Of a DNA stretch of 64,000 nucleotides, positions 9,593-19,360 are shown piece by piece (position 1 is the stretch's first letter; each line of letters starts with the position of its first letter). The position numbers were made by a program, and so were the translations under genes. The DNA comes from Psychromonas sp. B3M02. Its GTDB lineage: Bacteria > Pseudomonadota > Gammaproteobacteria > Enterobacterales > Psychromonadaceae. The notes beneath the pieces are model-generated. The model made no database searches. It was given only the letters and a program-made list of their open reading frames with translations, and was not told where the DNA came from. The DNA is taken from NCBI RefSeq assembly GCF_003318165.1, contig NZ_QOCB01000010.1, positions 1 to 64,000 of the forward strand. The letters run 5' to 3'.

Positions 9593-10609
9593 CTATTTGT
9601 CTCTTAAATCTTCTAAATGAATTTGTGTTTTTTGAATTTCAGGTCGACTAATTTTTTCGGTAATTTTTAAAGCATAATTTTCATTTGCTTTACCTAAGGT
9701 TGCTCTATAACTTGGCAAACCTTCCACTGACACTAATAAGCTTTCCGGTAGGTCAACGGGAATAATATCACCTGTTTTTAAATGCATGATTTCACGCAAT
9801 GACAACTCTTTTTCCACCACACTAGCATCAATCCCTACTTCCACATCCATGATTTCATCTTGAAGCGCTTGCGACCAACGTTGGTCGGTGTCTTCTTTAT
9901 CACTTTGTACACCTGCATCCAATAGCTCACGAATAGGCTCTAACATGGAATAAGGCATAGCAATATGGAAGTCACCACCACCACCATCTAGCTCAATATG
10001 GAATGAATTAACCACAATCACTTCCGTTGGGCTGACGATATTGGCCATCGCAGGATTCACTTCTGAATCAAGGTATTCAAACTCGGCATCCATGACCGGC
10101 GCCCAAGCGTTATGGTAATCCTCAAAAATTATTTTTAATAACATTTGAATAATACGGCGCTCGGTTGGTGTAAATTCTCGACCTTCAATTTTGGCGTGGT
10201 AACGTCCGTCCCCGCCAAAAAAGTTTTCAACTAGGATAAACACTAAACGTGCTTCCATAGTAATCAAACCGGTACCTTTTAAGGGACGAAAACGTACCAT
10301 ATTTAAACTGGTTGGAACAAATAAGGTATGAATATACTCACCAAATTTGAGCATCTGTACACCATTGATAGACACTTCAGCGGTGTGACGCAACATGTTA
10401 AATAAGCTAATTCTTAAGTGTCGAGCAAAGCGCTCGTTAACCAATTCCAAGGTTGGCATACGACCACGGACAATTCTGTCCTGGGATGAAAAGTCAAAAT
10501 GGGCATGGGTATCACCCGTGTCCATATCATCGTTATCACCATTGTCCTCATCGACATCATCAACACCATGTAATAGCGCGTCAATTTCATCTTGAGATAA
10601 TAAATCCAT
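9593..10609 (-). CDS. fliM: FliM, C-ring switch protein and CheY-P target
   Basis: Rotor switch protein that binds phosphorylated CheY through its N-terminal peptide, here LLSQDEIDALLHGV at residues 3-16, a textbook match. An acidic stretch (residues 17-32, rich in Asp) follows, then the CheC-like middle domain and a C-terminal SpoA domain resembling FliN. At 338 residues it is full length. fliL ends 16 bp upstream. Confidence 0.97.
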   Translation of the reverse strand: MDLLSQDEIDALLHGVDDVDEDNGDNDDMDTGDTHAHFDFSSQDRIVRGRMPTLELVNERFARHLRISLFNMLRHTAEVSINGVQMLKFGEYIHTLFVPTSLNMVRFRPLKGTGLITMEARLVFILVENFFGGDGRYHAKIEGREFTPTERRIIQMLLKIIFEDYHNAWAPVMDAEFEYLDSEVNPAMANIVSPTEVIVVNSFHIELDGGGGDFHIAMPYSMLEPIRELLDAGVQSDKEDTDQRWSQALQDEIMDVEVGIDASVVEKELSLREIMHLKTGDIIPVDLPESLLVSVEGLPSYRATLGKANENYALKITEKISRPEIQKTQIHLEDLRDK

Positions 10610-10625
10610 GCTTAAACCTTATCTA

Positions 10626-11129
10626 TTACTGTAAAACAAAACCGGTAAATAATACCGTATGGATTAACGCACGTTGCTCAACCATAGTGGTCGCTTTATT
10701 AAGCTCTTCAAGCGCAGTCATTCGTAATTCATTTTTGCCCTGAGGACTTCTTAGCTGCTCCACTGAAGCTTGCCCAAAAACTGTCACTAAGGTGCTTTCT
10801 AATAAAGGAATATGTTTACGTACTAATACTGTATCAGCTTTATTATCGACAATTAACTGTACTTTAATTTGTGCTGTTCTATTGCGACTGCCTTCCATTA
10901 GGTTAAATACTAAAGGCCTTGGCATAGGCACATAATTAGCCTCTAATTTTTCCACTTCTTCCACAGGTGTTTGCTGTGCTGCGTCTTCACTTTCTGGGTC
11001 TCCGCTAAAGAACAGAAAAAAAACAGCAGCTGCAGCGATAATCAATACCAAAACGGCAGCAACAATAATAATGATTAATTTCTTTTTCCCTGCAGGTGCG
11101 TCACCTGATACTGCATCTTCTTCTGCCAT
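10626..11129 (-). CDS. fliL: FliL, flagellar basal body-associated protein
   Basis: Stator-supporting inner membrane protein. After a short cytoplasmic tail, residues 17-41 form one membrane helix rich in Ile, Val and Ala. The periplasmic domain follows after an acidic linker, with MPRPLVFNLMEG and FGQASVEQLRSPQGKNELR typical of FliL. It has 167 residues. AAGGAG precedes the ATG at 7 nt spacing. It begins a second gene group after fliK, separated by 105 bp. Confidence 0.93.
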   Translation of the reverse strand: MAEEDAVSGDAPAGKKKLIIIIVAAVLVLIIAAAAVFFLFFSGDPESEDAAQQTPVEEVEKLEANYVPMPRPLVFNLMEGSRNRTAQIKVQLIVDNKADTVLVRKHIPLLESTLVTVFGQASVEQLRSPQGKNELRMTALEELNKATTMVEQRALIHTVLFTGFVLQ

Positions 11130-11146
11130 GAATACTCCTTAAAATA

Positions 11147-11191
11147 ATCAGTGTGGATAACATTTCTAAACTAGGTAAATAATACACTGAT
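11147..11191. other. Inverted repeat between fliK and fliL
   Basis: ATCAGTGT at 11147-11154 pairs with ACACTGAT at 11184-11191 across a 29 nt loop in the fliK-fliL gap. The loop is long and there is no strong T-run, so it is a weak terminator candidate or an RNA stability element at best. Confidence 0.25.
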
Positions 11192-11234
11192 TTTCATAGT
11201 TATTTAGTCGTAAATTTGTGATGTTTAAAAAATA

Positions 11235-13178
11235 TTATGCATAATAATCAATTCCTTGATCATTAGAGGCTATTTTTGAAGGCACCCAAATTGCTGTGCC
11301 ATTATCTTCAACCATATCTTGGTTATCAGCAGTATTGCCATTGAATACGGTTGATGATGCTTGTTGTCCAGATTGCTGACGTTGCTGCGACTGTTGTGAC
11401 TGCTGCTCAACATTCGCTTCACTTAATTGGATCCCTTGTTGTGCTAACTGCTCTCTTAAACGCGGCATATTTTGTTCAATAATGTCTTTACTTAACCCCG
11501 CTTGAGTCTGAATACTTAACTGTACTTGATCCTGCTGCACTTGCACCTTAATAAACATAGACCCTAACTCAGCCGGATCTAAACGAATTTGTACTTCTTG
11601 TTTTCCTTCCGATAGCATCATCATCACACGTTCGCCCATTAGGTGAGCCGCTTGTTTAGATTGAATATCCAAAGGTTCCTGTAATAGATGATTAGTCGCT
11701 TGCATCTGTTGATTAACGGCGACCAGTTTATCGGATTGAATTGCATTGGTTTGAATAGGTTTGGCACCATTTACATCAGTAATCGTTTGAGCCGCAGCCA
11801 GCCCTTCTACTTTCAACGTAGCAGGTGTATGTTCAGAATCAGATTGTTCCCCTTCTGCACTAGGTACTTCAGCCAAGGAGCTAGTTTGCTCAGTTGCTAC
11901 TAATTCTGTTGTTTTATTAGTTAGGTTTATTGGACTGTCTAATTGATTTTTTTCCAACGATCCTTGTTTACCTTGTACTAGCTCATCCACTACAACTTGA
12001 TTTTCACCCTGTGTAGTATTGAGGTTAGTTTGCTGCATATTTGCTAAGCTGCTTGTGCTGTTACTTTGCACATTGGTATTGATCTGCTGTGCATCTCGAA
12101 TACTGGATAATAGCTGAGCTTGTTGTGATGCTGTTGTTTGCCCTTTAGCGTCACTGAGCACTATTTCCGAATCCGTGTCATTTTGTACTGAATTCGCATC
12201 TAATTTTGTTGGTTGTGCATTGAAGTTATCAAAAGTAAAAGCAGCGCCTTGATCAACAGTTTGAATGTTATCGCTATTACCAGCTGCTAGTTGAGTATTA
12301 ACCACGCTTTCGGGCTCAGGCGTATCTGATTTTGTTGTTTGTGTACGGATATTATCAAAAGTAGAAGCAGCACCTTGATCAACGGTTTGTATATTATCGG
12401 TATGACCAGCAGCTAGTTGAGAATTAACCACGCTTTCAGAGTCAGACGTATCTGATTTTGTTTTTTGCGCATGGATATTATCAAAAGTAAAAGCAGCACC
12501 TTGATCAACGGTTTGTATATTATCGATATGACCAGCAGCTAGTTGAGAATCAACCACGCTTTCAGGATCAAGCGTATCTGCTTTGGGATCCGTCAATTCA
12601 TCTAACATATCAACACTATTTATATCACCTGGAGCCGTCTGCTCAAGCGGTTCATTAGTACTGCTTAATGAAGAAAAGCTTATGTCCGCTTGTTGTTGCT
12701 CTAACGCATTAATAGGTTGCTCGGATAACTGTTCAGTAGCTTGGCGATCCACTACTTGCGTATAAGTAGAAGTTAATTCAGCATTATCATTTGTGGTGGT
12801 TGGTAATACTTCCACAGTGCTTTCCTGCTGATTAACTAGGTTTTGGCCAATAACCTTATTCGTAGGGCTATCGCTAACCATCAGTTGTTGCTGATTTTGA
12901 TCTATCTCTTGGTTTTGTTCTGTTAACGAAGTCGTAGCGTTGATTAAATTATTTGGCACTTCTCTTGGATTTTCTATAGATTCGTCATGCAGCTTAGCCG
13001 CATTATCTGTAGGGGTTTTATCAGCAACAATTTTATCGTTTAATAACTCAGAAAATCGCAGTTTGTTGAGCGAAGATCCCTGCTCAGAAGACAATAAGCC
13101 GTTCTCAGTCACTTCACTCTCTTTATGTGCTTTCAAATCGCTGGCTGTATTTCCAGCTAAAAATAAAGGCTGCATCAT
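11235..13178 (-). CDS. fliK: FliK, hook-length control protein
   Basis: Secreted molecular ruler that sets hook length and triggers the FlhB substrate switch. The C-terminal Flg_hook domain is recognisable near residues 515-590 (EVQIRLDPAELGSMFIKVQV and LREQLAQQGIQLSEANV). The rest is Gln/Ser/Thr/Asp-rich and disordered. It has 647 residues against about 400 in enteric FliK. Three tandem 42-residue repeats carrying DNIQTVDQGAA lie in the middle (roughly residues 190-320). These could lengthen the ruler. It lies between fliJ and fliL. Confidence 0.92.
   Translation of the reverse strand: MMQPLFLAGNTASDLKAHKESEVTENGLLSSEQGSSLNKLRFSELLNDKIVADKTPTDNAAKLHDESIENPREVPNNLINATTSLTEQNQEIDQNQQQLMVSDSPTNKVIGQNLVNQQESTVEVLPTTTNDNAELTSTYTQVVDRQATEQLSEQPINALEQQQADISFSSLSSTNEPLEQTAPGDINSVDMLDELTDPKADTLDPESVVDSQLAAGHIDNIQTVDQGAAFTFDNIHAQKTKSDTSDSESVVNSQLAAGHTDNIQTVDQGAASTFDNIRTQTTKSDTPEPESVVNTQLAAGNSDNIQTVDQGAAFTFDNFNAQPTKLDANSVQNDTDSEIVLSDAKGQTTASQQAQLLSSIRDAQQINTNVQSNSTSSLANMQQTNLNTTQGENQVVVDELVQGKQGSLEKNQLDSPINLTNKTTELVATEQTSSLAEVPSAEGEQSDSEHTPATLKVEGLAAAQTITDVNGAKPIQTNAIQSDKLVAVNQQMQATNHLLQEPLDIQSKQAAHLMGERVMMMLSEGKQEVQIRLDPAELGSMFIKVQVQQDQVQLSIQTQAGLSKDIIEQNMPRLREQLAQQGIQLSEANVEQQSQQSQQRQQSGQQASSTVFNGNTADNQDMVEDNGTAIWVPSKIASNDQGIDYYA
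12231..12608 (-). repeat. Three 126 bp in-frame direct repeats inside fliK
   Basis: Copies start at 12231, 12357 and 12483, giving an exact 126 bp period (42 codons). The last two copies are the most alike at DNA level; the third decays at its right end. The conserved core encodes SQLAAG, DNIQTVDQGAA and TFDN. The high DNA similarity points to recent duplication by slippage or unequal recombination. Confidence 0.9.
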
Positions 13179-13231
13179 AAAACATTCTCTCTATATCAAT
13201 ACACTGGCCAATTACGCAATGTCGCTACTGG

Positions 13232-13690
13232 TTAGTTGTATTCTTGCTGTGATTGTTTGTTTTTAAAAAACTGAAAAGTCGCAAACTCGTCTAATAACTG
13301 CTGCTCTTTTTTATCTTCTAATTTACTTTTCTCAAGGGCTTTTTTCTCTAGTAATAACCCCATTGCTTTATGAGCTATCTGACTATCTGTCCACTTACGT
13401 TTTGCTTCACGTACCGCATATTCATACTTAACAAGGGAAGACTGCTGATTACTTAAACCTTGGTCGATCTGCACAATAAATTGCTGATATTTCCCAAGTG
13501 TAGAGATAGTTAAACCTTGAGATCCTTTTTCACTTAGCTGTGAAATATACTGACGACGGTATTGATGCAGGTTCTGTAATTGATTACGTTGCTCAAAAAG
13601 ATCGTTTTTAGCCTGTTGATAAACTTTCAACGCTTGATCAACTTGTTTTTCTCTTTGTTCATATACAAGCTGTAATGCATGGTTGGACAT
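13232..13690 (-). CDS. fliJ: FliJ, export apparatus stalk protein
   Basis: Coiled-coil protein that sits in the FliI ATPase ring and links it to FlhA. The whole 152 residues are predicted helical and charged, with LVYEQREKQVDQALKVYQQA at the N terminus as in other FliJ proteins. It begins 11 bp after fliI. Sequence conservation in this family is low, so position is half of the evidence. Confidence 0.9.
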   Translation of the reverse strand: MSNHALQLVYEQREKQVDQALKVYQQAKNDLFEQRNQLQNLHQYRRQYISQLSEKGSQGLTISTLGKYQQFIVQIDQGLSNQQSSLVKYEYAVREAKRKWTDSQIAHKAMGLLLEKKALEKSKLEDKKEQQLLDEFATFQFFKNKQSQQEYN

Positions 13691-13701
13691 AATATAATCC
13701 T

Positions 13702-15033
13702 TTAACTATTCACAAACTCCTGCGTTAAAACGGCAAGCTGTGTCAAACAATCGTTATAACTGATACTGTCTTTCATACCTTGTTGCAAGAAGTGATCCAA
13801 TCTAGGTTTAATTAGGATAGCTTTATCAATTCGTGGGTCACTACCGCGTGAATATGCGCCTATCGTAATCAGTTCTTTGTTTTCTTCATACAAGGCATAA
13901 GCCTGTTTTAGTACTCGTGCTAGGGTTTGATGTTCGTCAGAGGTAACCATTGGCATCACTCGACTAATCGATTTAGCGACATCAATAGCGGGGAAATGTC
14001 CGGCATCGGCTAAATTTCTAGATAGTACAATATGTCCATCTAAAATAGCCCGAGAGGCATCGGCAATAGGGTCTTGTAGGTCATCACCTTCGGTTAATAC
14101 GGTAAAGAAAGCACTAATAGATCCTTGATTATCATTGCCATTACCGGCTCGCTCAACCAATGCAGGTAGCTTGGCAAAAACAGAAGGCGGGTAGCCCTTA
14201 GTTGCTGGTGGCTCACCAATCGCTAATGCAATTTCACGTTGCGCCTGAGCAAAACGCGTTAAAGAATCCATTAATAGCAATACATTTAACCCTTGATCGC
14301 GAAAATACTCGGCAATAGTTAATGCCGTTTCACAACCTTTTAAACGCATTAATGGTGAAGCATCGGCAGGGGCGGCAATAACCACCGCCCTCGCTCTTCC
14401 CTCTTCACCTAATATCTCTTCAATAAACTCTTTTACTTCTCGGCCACGCTCACCAATCAAACCAACCACTACTACATCCGCATTAGTACCGCGAGTCATC
14501 ATGCCTAACAACACACTTTTACCAACGCCTGAGCCAGCAAATAACCCCATACGCTGGCCTTGGCCAACGGTTAATAATGCGTTAATCGCTTTGATACCTG
14601 TATCTAATGGGGATTTAATCGCTTTGCGAGAAAGCGGGTTAATACGTGTATTTTGAAAACCACTCATCGTACTGGTTTTTACATCACCCTTGCCATCGAT
14701 TGGATTACCCATACCATCCAGTACGCGTCCTAATAATTCCATACCAACAGGAATGCCTACTTCTTTAGTTTGTGGGATAACTTTTGCACCGGGTAACACA
14801 CCGGTTAATCTTTCACTTGGCATTAAAAATAAACGCTCACCAGCAAACCCAACGACTTCGGCATCGATATAACCGTCGTTTGTTTCAACTTTACACATAC
14901 TGCCAACTGCAGCACTACACCCTACCGCTTCTAGCGTGAGACCAACAACCCTCACCAGTTTACCTGCCACTACTGGGTGAATTATAGAGTCGCCTACTTG
15001 GTATTGGTTAATACGCTGAGCTAAGCTATTCAT
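13702..15033 (-). CDS. fliI: FliI, flagellum-specific ATPase
   Basis: Export ATPase related to the F1 beta subunit, forming a hexamer with FliH and FliJ at the cytoplasmic face. Walker A is AGSGVGKS at residues 166-173, the Walker B region is [20 protein letters not shown], and the F1-type signature [10 protein letters not shown] is present. At 443 residues it is normal. The start overlaps the fliH end by 8 bases. Confidence 0.97.
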   Translation of the reverse strand: MNSLAQRINQYQVGDSIIHPVVAGKLVRVVGLTLEAVGCSAAVGSMCKVETNDGYIDAEVVGFAGERLFLMPSERLTGVLPGAKVIPQTKEVGIPVGMELLGRVLDGMGNPIDGKGDVKTSTMSGFQNTRINPLSRKAIKSPLDTGIKAINALLTVGQGQRMGLFAGSGVGKSVLLGMMTRGTNADVVVVGLIGERGREVKEFIEEILGEEGRARAVVIAAPADASPLMRLKGCETALTIAEYFRDQGLNVLLLMDSLTRFAQAQREIALAIGEPPATKGYPPSVFAKLPALVERAGNGNDNQGSISAFFTVLTEGDDLQDPIADASRAILDGHIVLSRNLADAGHFPAIDVAKSISRVMPMVTSDEHQTLARVLKQAYALYEENKELITIGAYSRGSDPRIDKAILIKPRLDHFLQQGMKDSISYNDCLTQLAVLTQEFVNS

Positions 15034-16009
15034 TAACGTCAGTTACTCTGTTACTACTTTCTATTGAGTCTTCGATGGACGCTTCTGATCCTTCTACATC
15101 CTCTGCTTGGATAGCTTCATCATCACCTTGCTCGGTCACTGTTTCAGCTGCTTCTTTTAGCATCTCTTCGGTTTGCATCTCATAATCTAATGGTTGCTCG
15201 TTGAGTAACTCACCATCATTACTGACCTCTGGCGTATTTTGATAGTTTTCTTTAAGGAAATGCTTTAATACTTGTGTAATACGCGTTGAAAAAGCGTAAT
15301 CGACACTTGAGGTTTGTGTTTGTATTTGGCAATCACCACGCAATAGAGCAGGTTCAGCGCGAAGATCCCAACCTCGCTTTTCACACTCTTTTTCAGAGAA
15401 AGCATCTTGTACAAAGTGGAGGTCTTCTGGGTTTAAGCAGATGATAATATGTTGCTCACTAACTGGTAGCGCTTCAACTCCCTGCTTTAAAGCTTGCAGA
15501 ACCACTTGCGGGTTAACTGTGACTTCGCAACGCACCATTTGCTCGGCAAGCTGTGTTGCTAATGTTATAAGCTGTACTTCAACATGCTCATCTAACTTTT
15601 CTAATGGTTTATGTAAACGGGACACAAGTTGTTGCCAATGTAAGGTTTGTGCATCTATCCTCACTTGCCCTTCTTGTAAGCCTTCTTCTACGCCTTGTTT
15701 AAGCCCCGCTTGGTGCCCTTCACTTAACCCTTCTAGTTTTCCCTCTTCAAGCCCTTGATTAAATCCGGCTTCCTTACCTTCATTAAAACCATCTTCATAG
15801 GCTGAGGCTCGAATCGCTTCAATATCTTCTAATGTTAATGGCGTTGGGCCTTCCTCTTTAGCTTCCTGCTGTTCAGAAGTCTTCTCTTGATACCAGTTCG
15901 CAGGACGACCAAAGAGATCTGTTTCATCATCACCTAATGCAACATCCTGTTCAAAGTCAGGTATTGTCCATTTCTGGAATGCATTGTCATTGTCGTTATT
16001 CGAAGCCAT
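15026..16009 (-). CDS. fliH: FliH, negative regulator of FliI
   Basis: Cytoplasmic regulator of FliI that tethers it to FliN. Residues about 72-118 show a regular four-residue Gly pattern ([20 protein letters not shown] and onward), the GxxxG helix repeat typical of FliH. The conserved C-terminal domain follows. At 327 residues it is clearly longer than the enteric protein (about 235), because of an acidic, Glu-rich tail of about 70 residues after the usual end. Confidence 0.93.
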   Translation of the reverse strand: MASNNDNDNAFQKWTIPDFEQDVALGDDETDLFGRPANWYQEKTSEQQEAKEEGPTPLTLEDIEAIRASAYEDGFNEGKEAGFNQGLEEGKLEGLSEGHQAGLKQGVEEGLQEGQVRIDAQTLHWQQLVSRLHKPLEKLDEHVEVQLITLATQLAEQMVRCEVTVNPQVVLQALKQGVEALPVSEQHIIICLNPEDLHFVQDAFSEKECEKRGWDLRAEPALLRGDCQIQTQTSSVDYAFSTRITQVLKHFLKENYQNTPEVSNDGELLNEQPLDYEMQTEEMLKEAAETVTEQGDDEAIQAEDVEGSEASIEDSIESSNRVTDVNE

Positions 16010-16048
16010 CCATTTACCTTATTTTTCAGCTAACGTGAGTGAGCGATA

Positions 16049-17098
16049 TTATAAAAACTCATCTCCGCCACCGCCACCTAGCATAATTTCACCGGAATCA
16101 GATAAACGACGAGCAATATTAAGGATCTCTTTTTGTGCTCCTTCAACTTCGCTGATTCTGATAGGTCCCATCGCTTCTAGGTCATCGGCTAACATCTCTG
16201 CTGCACGTTTAGACATATTCGCTAATACTTTATTCTTAAGCAACTCATCGGCACCTTTTAAAGCTAATTGTAGTTGCTCTGGTGGCACTTCACGTAATAG
16301 GGTTTGAATACCACGGTCATCAACATCGATAAGGTTATCAAATACGAACATAAGATCTTGAATTTGTTGACTCATATCTTCATCAGATTCACGTAATGAA
16401 TCCATTAATGGACCTTCAATAGCCGTATCTAAGTAGTTCATAATGTTAGCAGCTGCTTTAGCACCACCCATTTTCGCTGCTTGTGCGCCAGCTTGACCTG
16501 CAAACTGTTTCTCCATGATCTCGTTTAGTTCTTGTAACGCAGCTGGTTGAACCTCTTCTAAGTCAGCAATACGCATCATTAAGTCTAAACGCACTTTCTC
16601 TGGGAATTGCGTCAATATTTCAGCAGATTGCTCTGGATCTAAATAAGATAAAACAATGGTTTGAATCTGCGGATGCTCATTTAAAATGATACTCGCAACT
16701 TGACGCGCGTCCATCCATTTCAATGAATCAAGGCCTTTAGAACCACTGCCTAAAATAATTTGATCCACTAAGTTACCGGCTTTATCTTCACCCAGTGCTT
16801 CAATCAGTGATGAACGAACAAAGTTTTCGCTATCTAACCCAATATTACTGTATTTTTGAATATCTTCGATAAATGCGCGATGCACACCACTCACTTTAGC
16901 TTGTGAAGAGTCGTCCAATGCAGCCATCTTCATACCTAACTTTTGTACTTGTTTAGGCTCTAAATTTCTGAATATTTGCGCTGCATCGGCAGGCGTTAAG
17001 CTCAACATTAATAAAGCCGACTTTTCAACACCCGTTAATTGAGTAACGTCATAGGTAGTGACTTTTGTTGTTTCTTGGTTGTTTTCATTCTCACTCAT
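16049..17098 (-). CDS. fliG: FliG, C-ring motor switch protein
   Basis: Rotor protein that meets the stator and transmits torque. N-terminal domain (ALLMLSLTPADAAQIFRNLE), middle domain with EHPQ (residues about 139-142), and C-terminal torque domain with charged residues (LQLALKGADELLKNKVLANM) are all present. 349 residues is slightly longer than enteric FliG; the tail is a Gly run. Starts with an 8-base overlap of fliF. Confidence 0.97.
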   Translation of the reverse strand: MSENENNQETTKVTTYDVTQLTGVEKSALLMLSLTPADAAQIFRNLEPKQVQKLGMKMAALDDSSQAKVSGVHRAFIEDIQKYSNIGLDSENFVRSSLIEALGEDKAGNLVDQIILGSGSKGLDSLKWMDARQVASIILNEHPQIQTIVLSYLDPEQSAEILTQFPEKVRLDLMMRIADLEEVQPAALQELNEIMEKQFAGQAGAQAAKMGGAKAAANIMNYLDTAIEGPLMDSLRESDEDMSQQIQDLMFVFDNLIDVDDRGIQTLLREVPPEQLQLALKGADELLKNKVLANMSKRAAEMLADDLEAMGPIRISEVEGAQKEILNIARRLSDSGEIMLGGGGGDEFL

Positions 17099-18800
17099 CT
17101 TCCATTAACCACTCTTTAATTACTTGTGCCGATAAACCAGGCTCGTTAGCCACTAATGATCTTACTGCTGTTAATAGATCTTCATCTTTATGGAGATCTG
17201 GCAGTTTAAACTGACCATTACTCATTCCGAACTCAAGGCTTTCATTATCATCATCAGATAGCATTTGTAGATTATCATTCTCTACTGAACCAATCGCCCC
17301 ACCTAGTTCATACTCTTCCGCACTTTCAAGCGACTCTGGGTATAACAGTTTTTTCATAATAGGACGAACGATTAATAGCAAAGTCAAAATAATGACAAAT
17401 AAACTACCGCCAAATCTTACGTAACCTTGGAAGGTTTCTGTTTCCCATAATGCTTGCTCTGGTTCAACAGGTAATTCAGGTCGATTAAAGCTGACTGAAG
17501 CCAGTGCCAAAATATCGCCACGTGCAACATTGATCCCCAAACCACCCAACAATAACTGTTTAATATTTTCTACTTCTGCTGCACTGCGTGGTGTATAAAC
17601 GACTTCACCCGCTTCATTGGTTGATTTAATGTAATCCAATGCCACTGATACTGCTAATCTATCAACTTTACCCACTTTATGTTTAGTATGCGTAATGGTG
17701 GTATCTACTTCATAGTTACGAGTTGATTCTGTACGAGAAGAGCCATTATTTTCAGCCTTGGCATTTTCCGCTGCTTCCTCTAACTCTTCAGGAATCGCAC
17801 CATTTGCAGGAGGTTGATTTGATAAAGCACCCGGTACAGAACCAATATTCGCCCCTAATGATGACTTATCTTCAATCAGCATTTCACTACGTACAGCCTG
17901 ATTAGAGGGATTAAAGGTTTTTTTCGTTTCCTCTACCACGGTGAAGTCCATCACTAAATCCACTTCAGAAGTATAGTTGGCGATACCTAATACTGGTATA
18001 AGAATAGCATCAATTTTTGACTTATATTCATCTTCTCTTTCACGCTGCATCGCAAACTCTTTACTAGTTTGGGCAGAGCTACCTGTACTACTTCCTGAAT
18101 GCAGTAAACGCCCTCTTTGGTCTGTTACTGTCACATTATTAGGTGAAAGTCCCTGCACAGCTGAAGCGACCAGGTCTACAATGGAATCAACTTCCTGCGC
18201 AGATAACGCATAAGAACGTGCACTAGTTACAACAACTGTCGCACTTGCTTGTCTTTCTTTACGAGCAAACACACTCTCTTTAGGGATAGCTAATAATACT
18301 TGTGCATTAGTGATGTTTTTCATCTCTTTAATCGCAAGCGCTAATTGACGTTCACGACTTAGCTTTAACCTTTCTTTTTCAACACGTTGACTTACACCAA
18401 AGCCCATATCTTGTAATAAAATATCATCGCCGTTGTCCGCATCATCATTAGCTAAACCTGCGCGTGTCATTAGCAATTTAACTTTTTGATATTGATCGGA
18501 CATAACTGAAACGTTATTACCTTCTAACTTGTAGGGGATTTTCTGTTGGTCTAAAAAATCTAATGTAGAGATAAGTTCATCAGTTTGGTAAGTCCCTAAC
18601 GGGCGGTATTCAGCTTCTTTACCCCATGACCAGATGATCACAACAATCGCCAACACAATTAATAAGCCAATAATCATGCTAATTTGTCGTAATACATCTA
18701 CGTTAGAGAAGAATGATGAAACAGCACTTTTCTTTGGCGCTGTAATCTCACTTTCATTCCCTTCTAACAATAAATTTGCGTTGCTTGCTGAATCAGACAC
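17091..18800 (-). CDS. fliF: FliF, MS-ring protein
   Basis: Forms the inner membrane MS ring on which the C-ring and export gate assemble. Membrane helix 1 is at about residues 38-60 and helix 2 at about 463-485. The ring-building motif domains lie between, including RERQLALAIKEMKNITNAQV and the segment ATVVVTSAR. The C-terminal FliG-binding tail ends with VIKEWLMEDE. 569 residues is normal. It follows fliE by about 41 bp. Confidence 0.97.
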   Translation of the reverse strand: MSDSASNANLLLEGNESEITAPKKSAVSSFFSNVDVLRQISMIIGLLIVLAIVVIIWSWGKEAEYRPLGTYQTDELISTLDFLDQQKIPYKLEGNNVSVMSDQYQKVKLLMTRAGLANDDADNGDDILLQDMGFGVSQRVEKERLKLSRERQLALAIKEMKNITNAQVLLAIPKESVFARKERQASATVVVTSARSYALSAQEVDSIVDLVASAVQGLSPNNVTVTDQRGRLLHSGSSTGSSAQTSKEFAMQREREDEYKSKIDAILIPVLGIANYTSEVDLVMDFTVVEETKKTFNPSNQAVRSEMLIEDKSSLGANIGSVPGALSNQPPANGAIPEELEEAAENAKAENNGSSRTESTRNYEVDTTITHTKHKVGKVDRLAVSVALDYIKSTNEAGEVVYTPRSAAEVENIKQLLLGGLGINVARGDILALASVSFNRPELPVEPEQALWETETFQGYVRFGGSLFVIILTLLLIVRPIMKKLLYPESLESAEEYELGGAIGSVENDNLQMLSDDDNESLEFGMSNGQFKLPDLHKDEDLLTAVRSLVANEPGLSAQVIKEWLMEDE

Positions 18801-18841
18801 AGGACTTCCTTTTTAACTAATTTACTTTAAACAAAGACTGA

Positions 18842-19168
18842 TTAAACAGGCATACTCATTACTTCTTTGTAAGCTTCTACCATTTTATTACGCACTTGTA
18901 CTGTGGCATCAAAGGCTAAGCTTGATTTATTCGCTGCAATCATCACATCAGACAAACTGACGTTTTCATCACCCATTTCGAAACCGTTACGTAAGTCTGA
19001 AGTGTTTTGCTGCAAACCATTAACATTCTCAATAGCTTGCTTCAGCATGGCAGAAAAGTCCGCAGGAGCAGGGTTAACAGAAGAAGTGTTTAGATCACGG
19101 CTCAAGCCTTTTGCTTCTACACTTTGTGTTTGTAACTCTTTAAACATTGATGCTGCATTAATATTCAT
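18842..19168 (-). CDS. fliE: FliE, hook-basal body rod adaptor
   Basis: Periplasmic protein joining the MS ring/export gate to the rod. The chosen start MNINAASMFKELQ at 19168 gives 108 residues, the family norm, with AGG about 9 nt upstream; an in-frame ATG at 19210 would add 14 residues unlike FliE and would include the promoter's downstream region. The C terminus DVMIAANKSSLAFDATVQVR with MVEAYKEVMSMPV is the FliE signature. First gene of the flagellar block. Confidence 0.94.
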   Translation of the reverse strand: MNINAASMFKELQTQSVEAKGLSRDLNTSSVNPAPADFSAMLKQAIENVNGLQQNTSDLRNGFEMGDENVSLSDVMIAANKSSLAFDATVQVRNKMVEAYKEVMSMPV

Positions 19169-19205
19169 TGTGATTAGCCTATTTTTGACACTGATACTTG
19201 TAAAA

Positions 19206-19221
19206 AGCAATTACTATGCCA
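19206..19221 (-). promoter_or_regulatory. Sigma-54 promoter of the fliE operon
   Basis: The minus strand reads TGGCATAGTAATTGCT, which matches the RpoN consensus TGGCAC-N5-TTGC at both the GG (-24) and GC (-12) elements with correct spacing. The predicted RNA start is near 19195, about 27 nt before the fliE ATG. In Vibrio-type hierarchies this promoter class is activated by FlrC; no flrBC genes are in the window. Confidence 0.75.
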
Positions 19222-19360
19222 TTAACTAAAAATAGGTATTAATTTATATTGAAAAGACAAGGTGCAAAAATTATTAATATAAGAAGTGAGTAAAAATAAC
19301 GAAGTCAGGTGAGGAAAGGTAATGGCACTAAGTTACCTTAATGCCATTAATAATAATTAA

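Noticed and set aside
12231-12608. fliK repeats as a mobile element or CRISPR
   Set aside because: They are in frame, encode a conserved 42-residue peptide and stay within the fliK gene.
18842-19210. Longer FliE beginning at 19210
   Set aside because: The extra 14 residues do not match FliE, and the sigma-54 promoter places the RNA start at about 19195, inside that extension.
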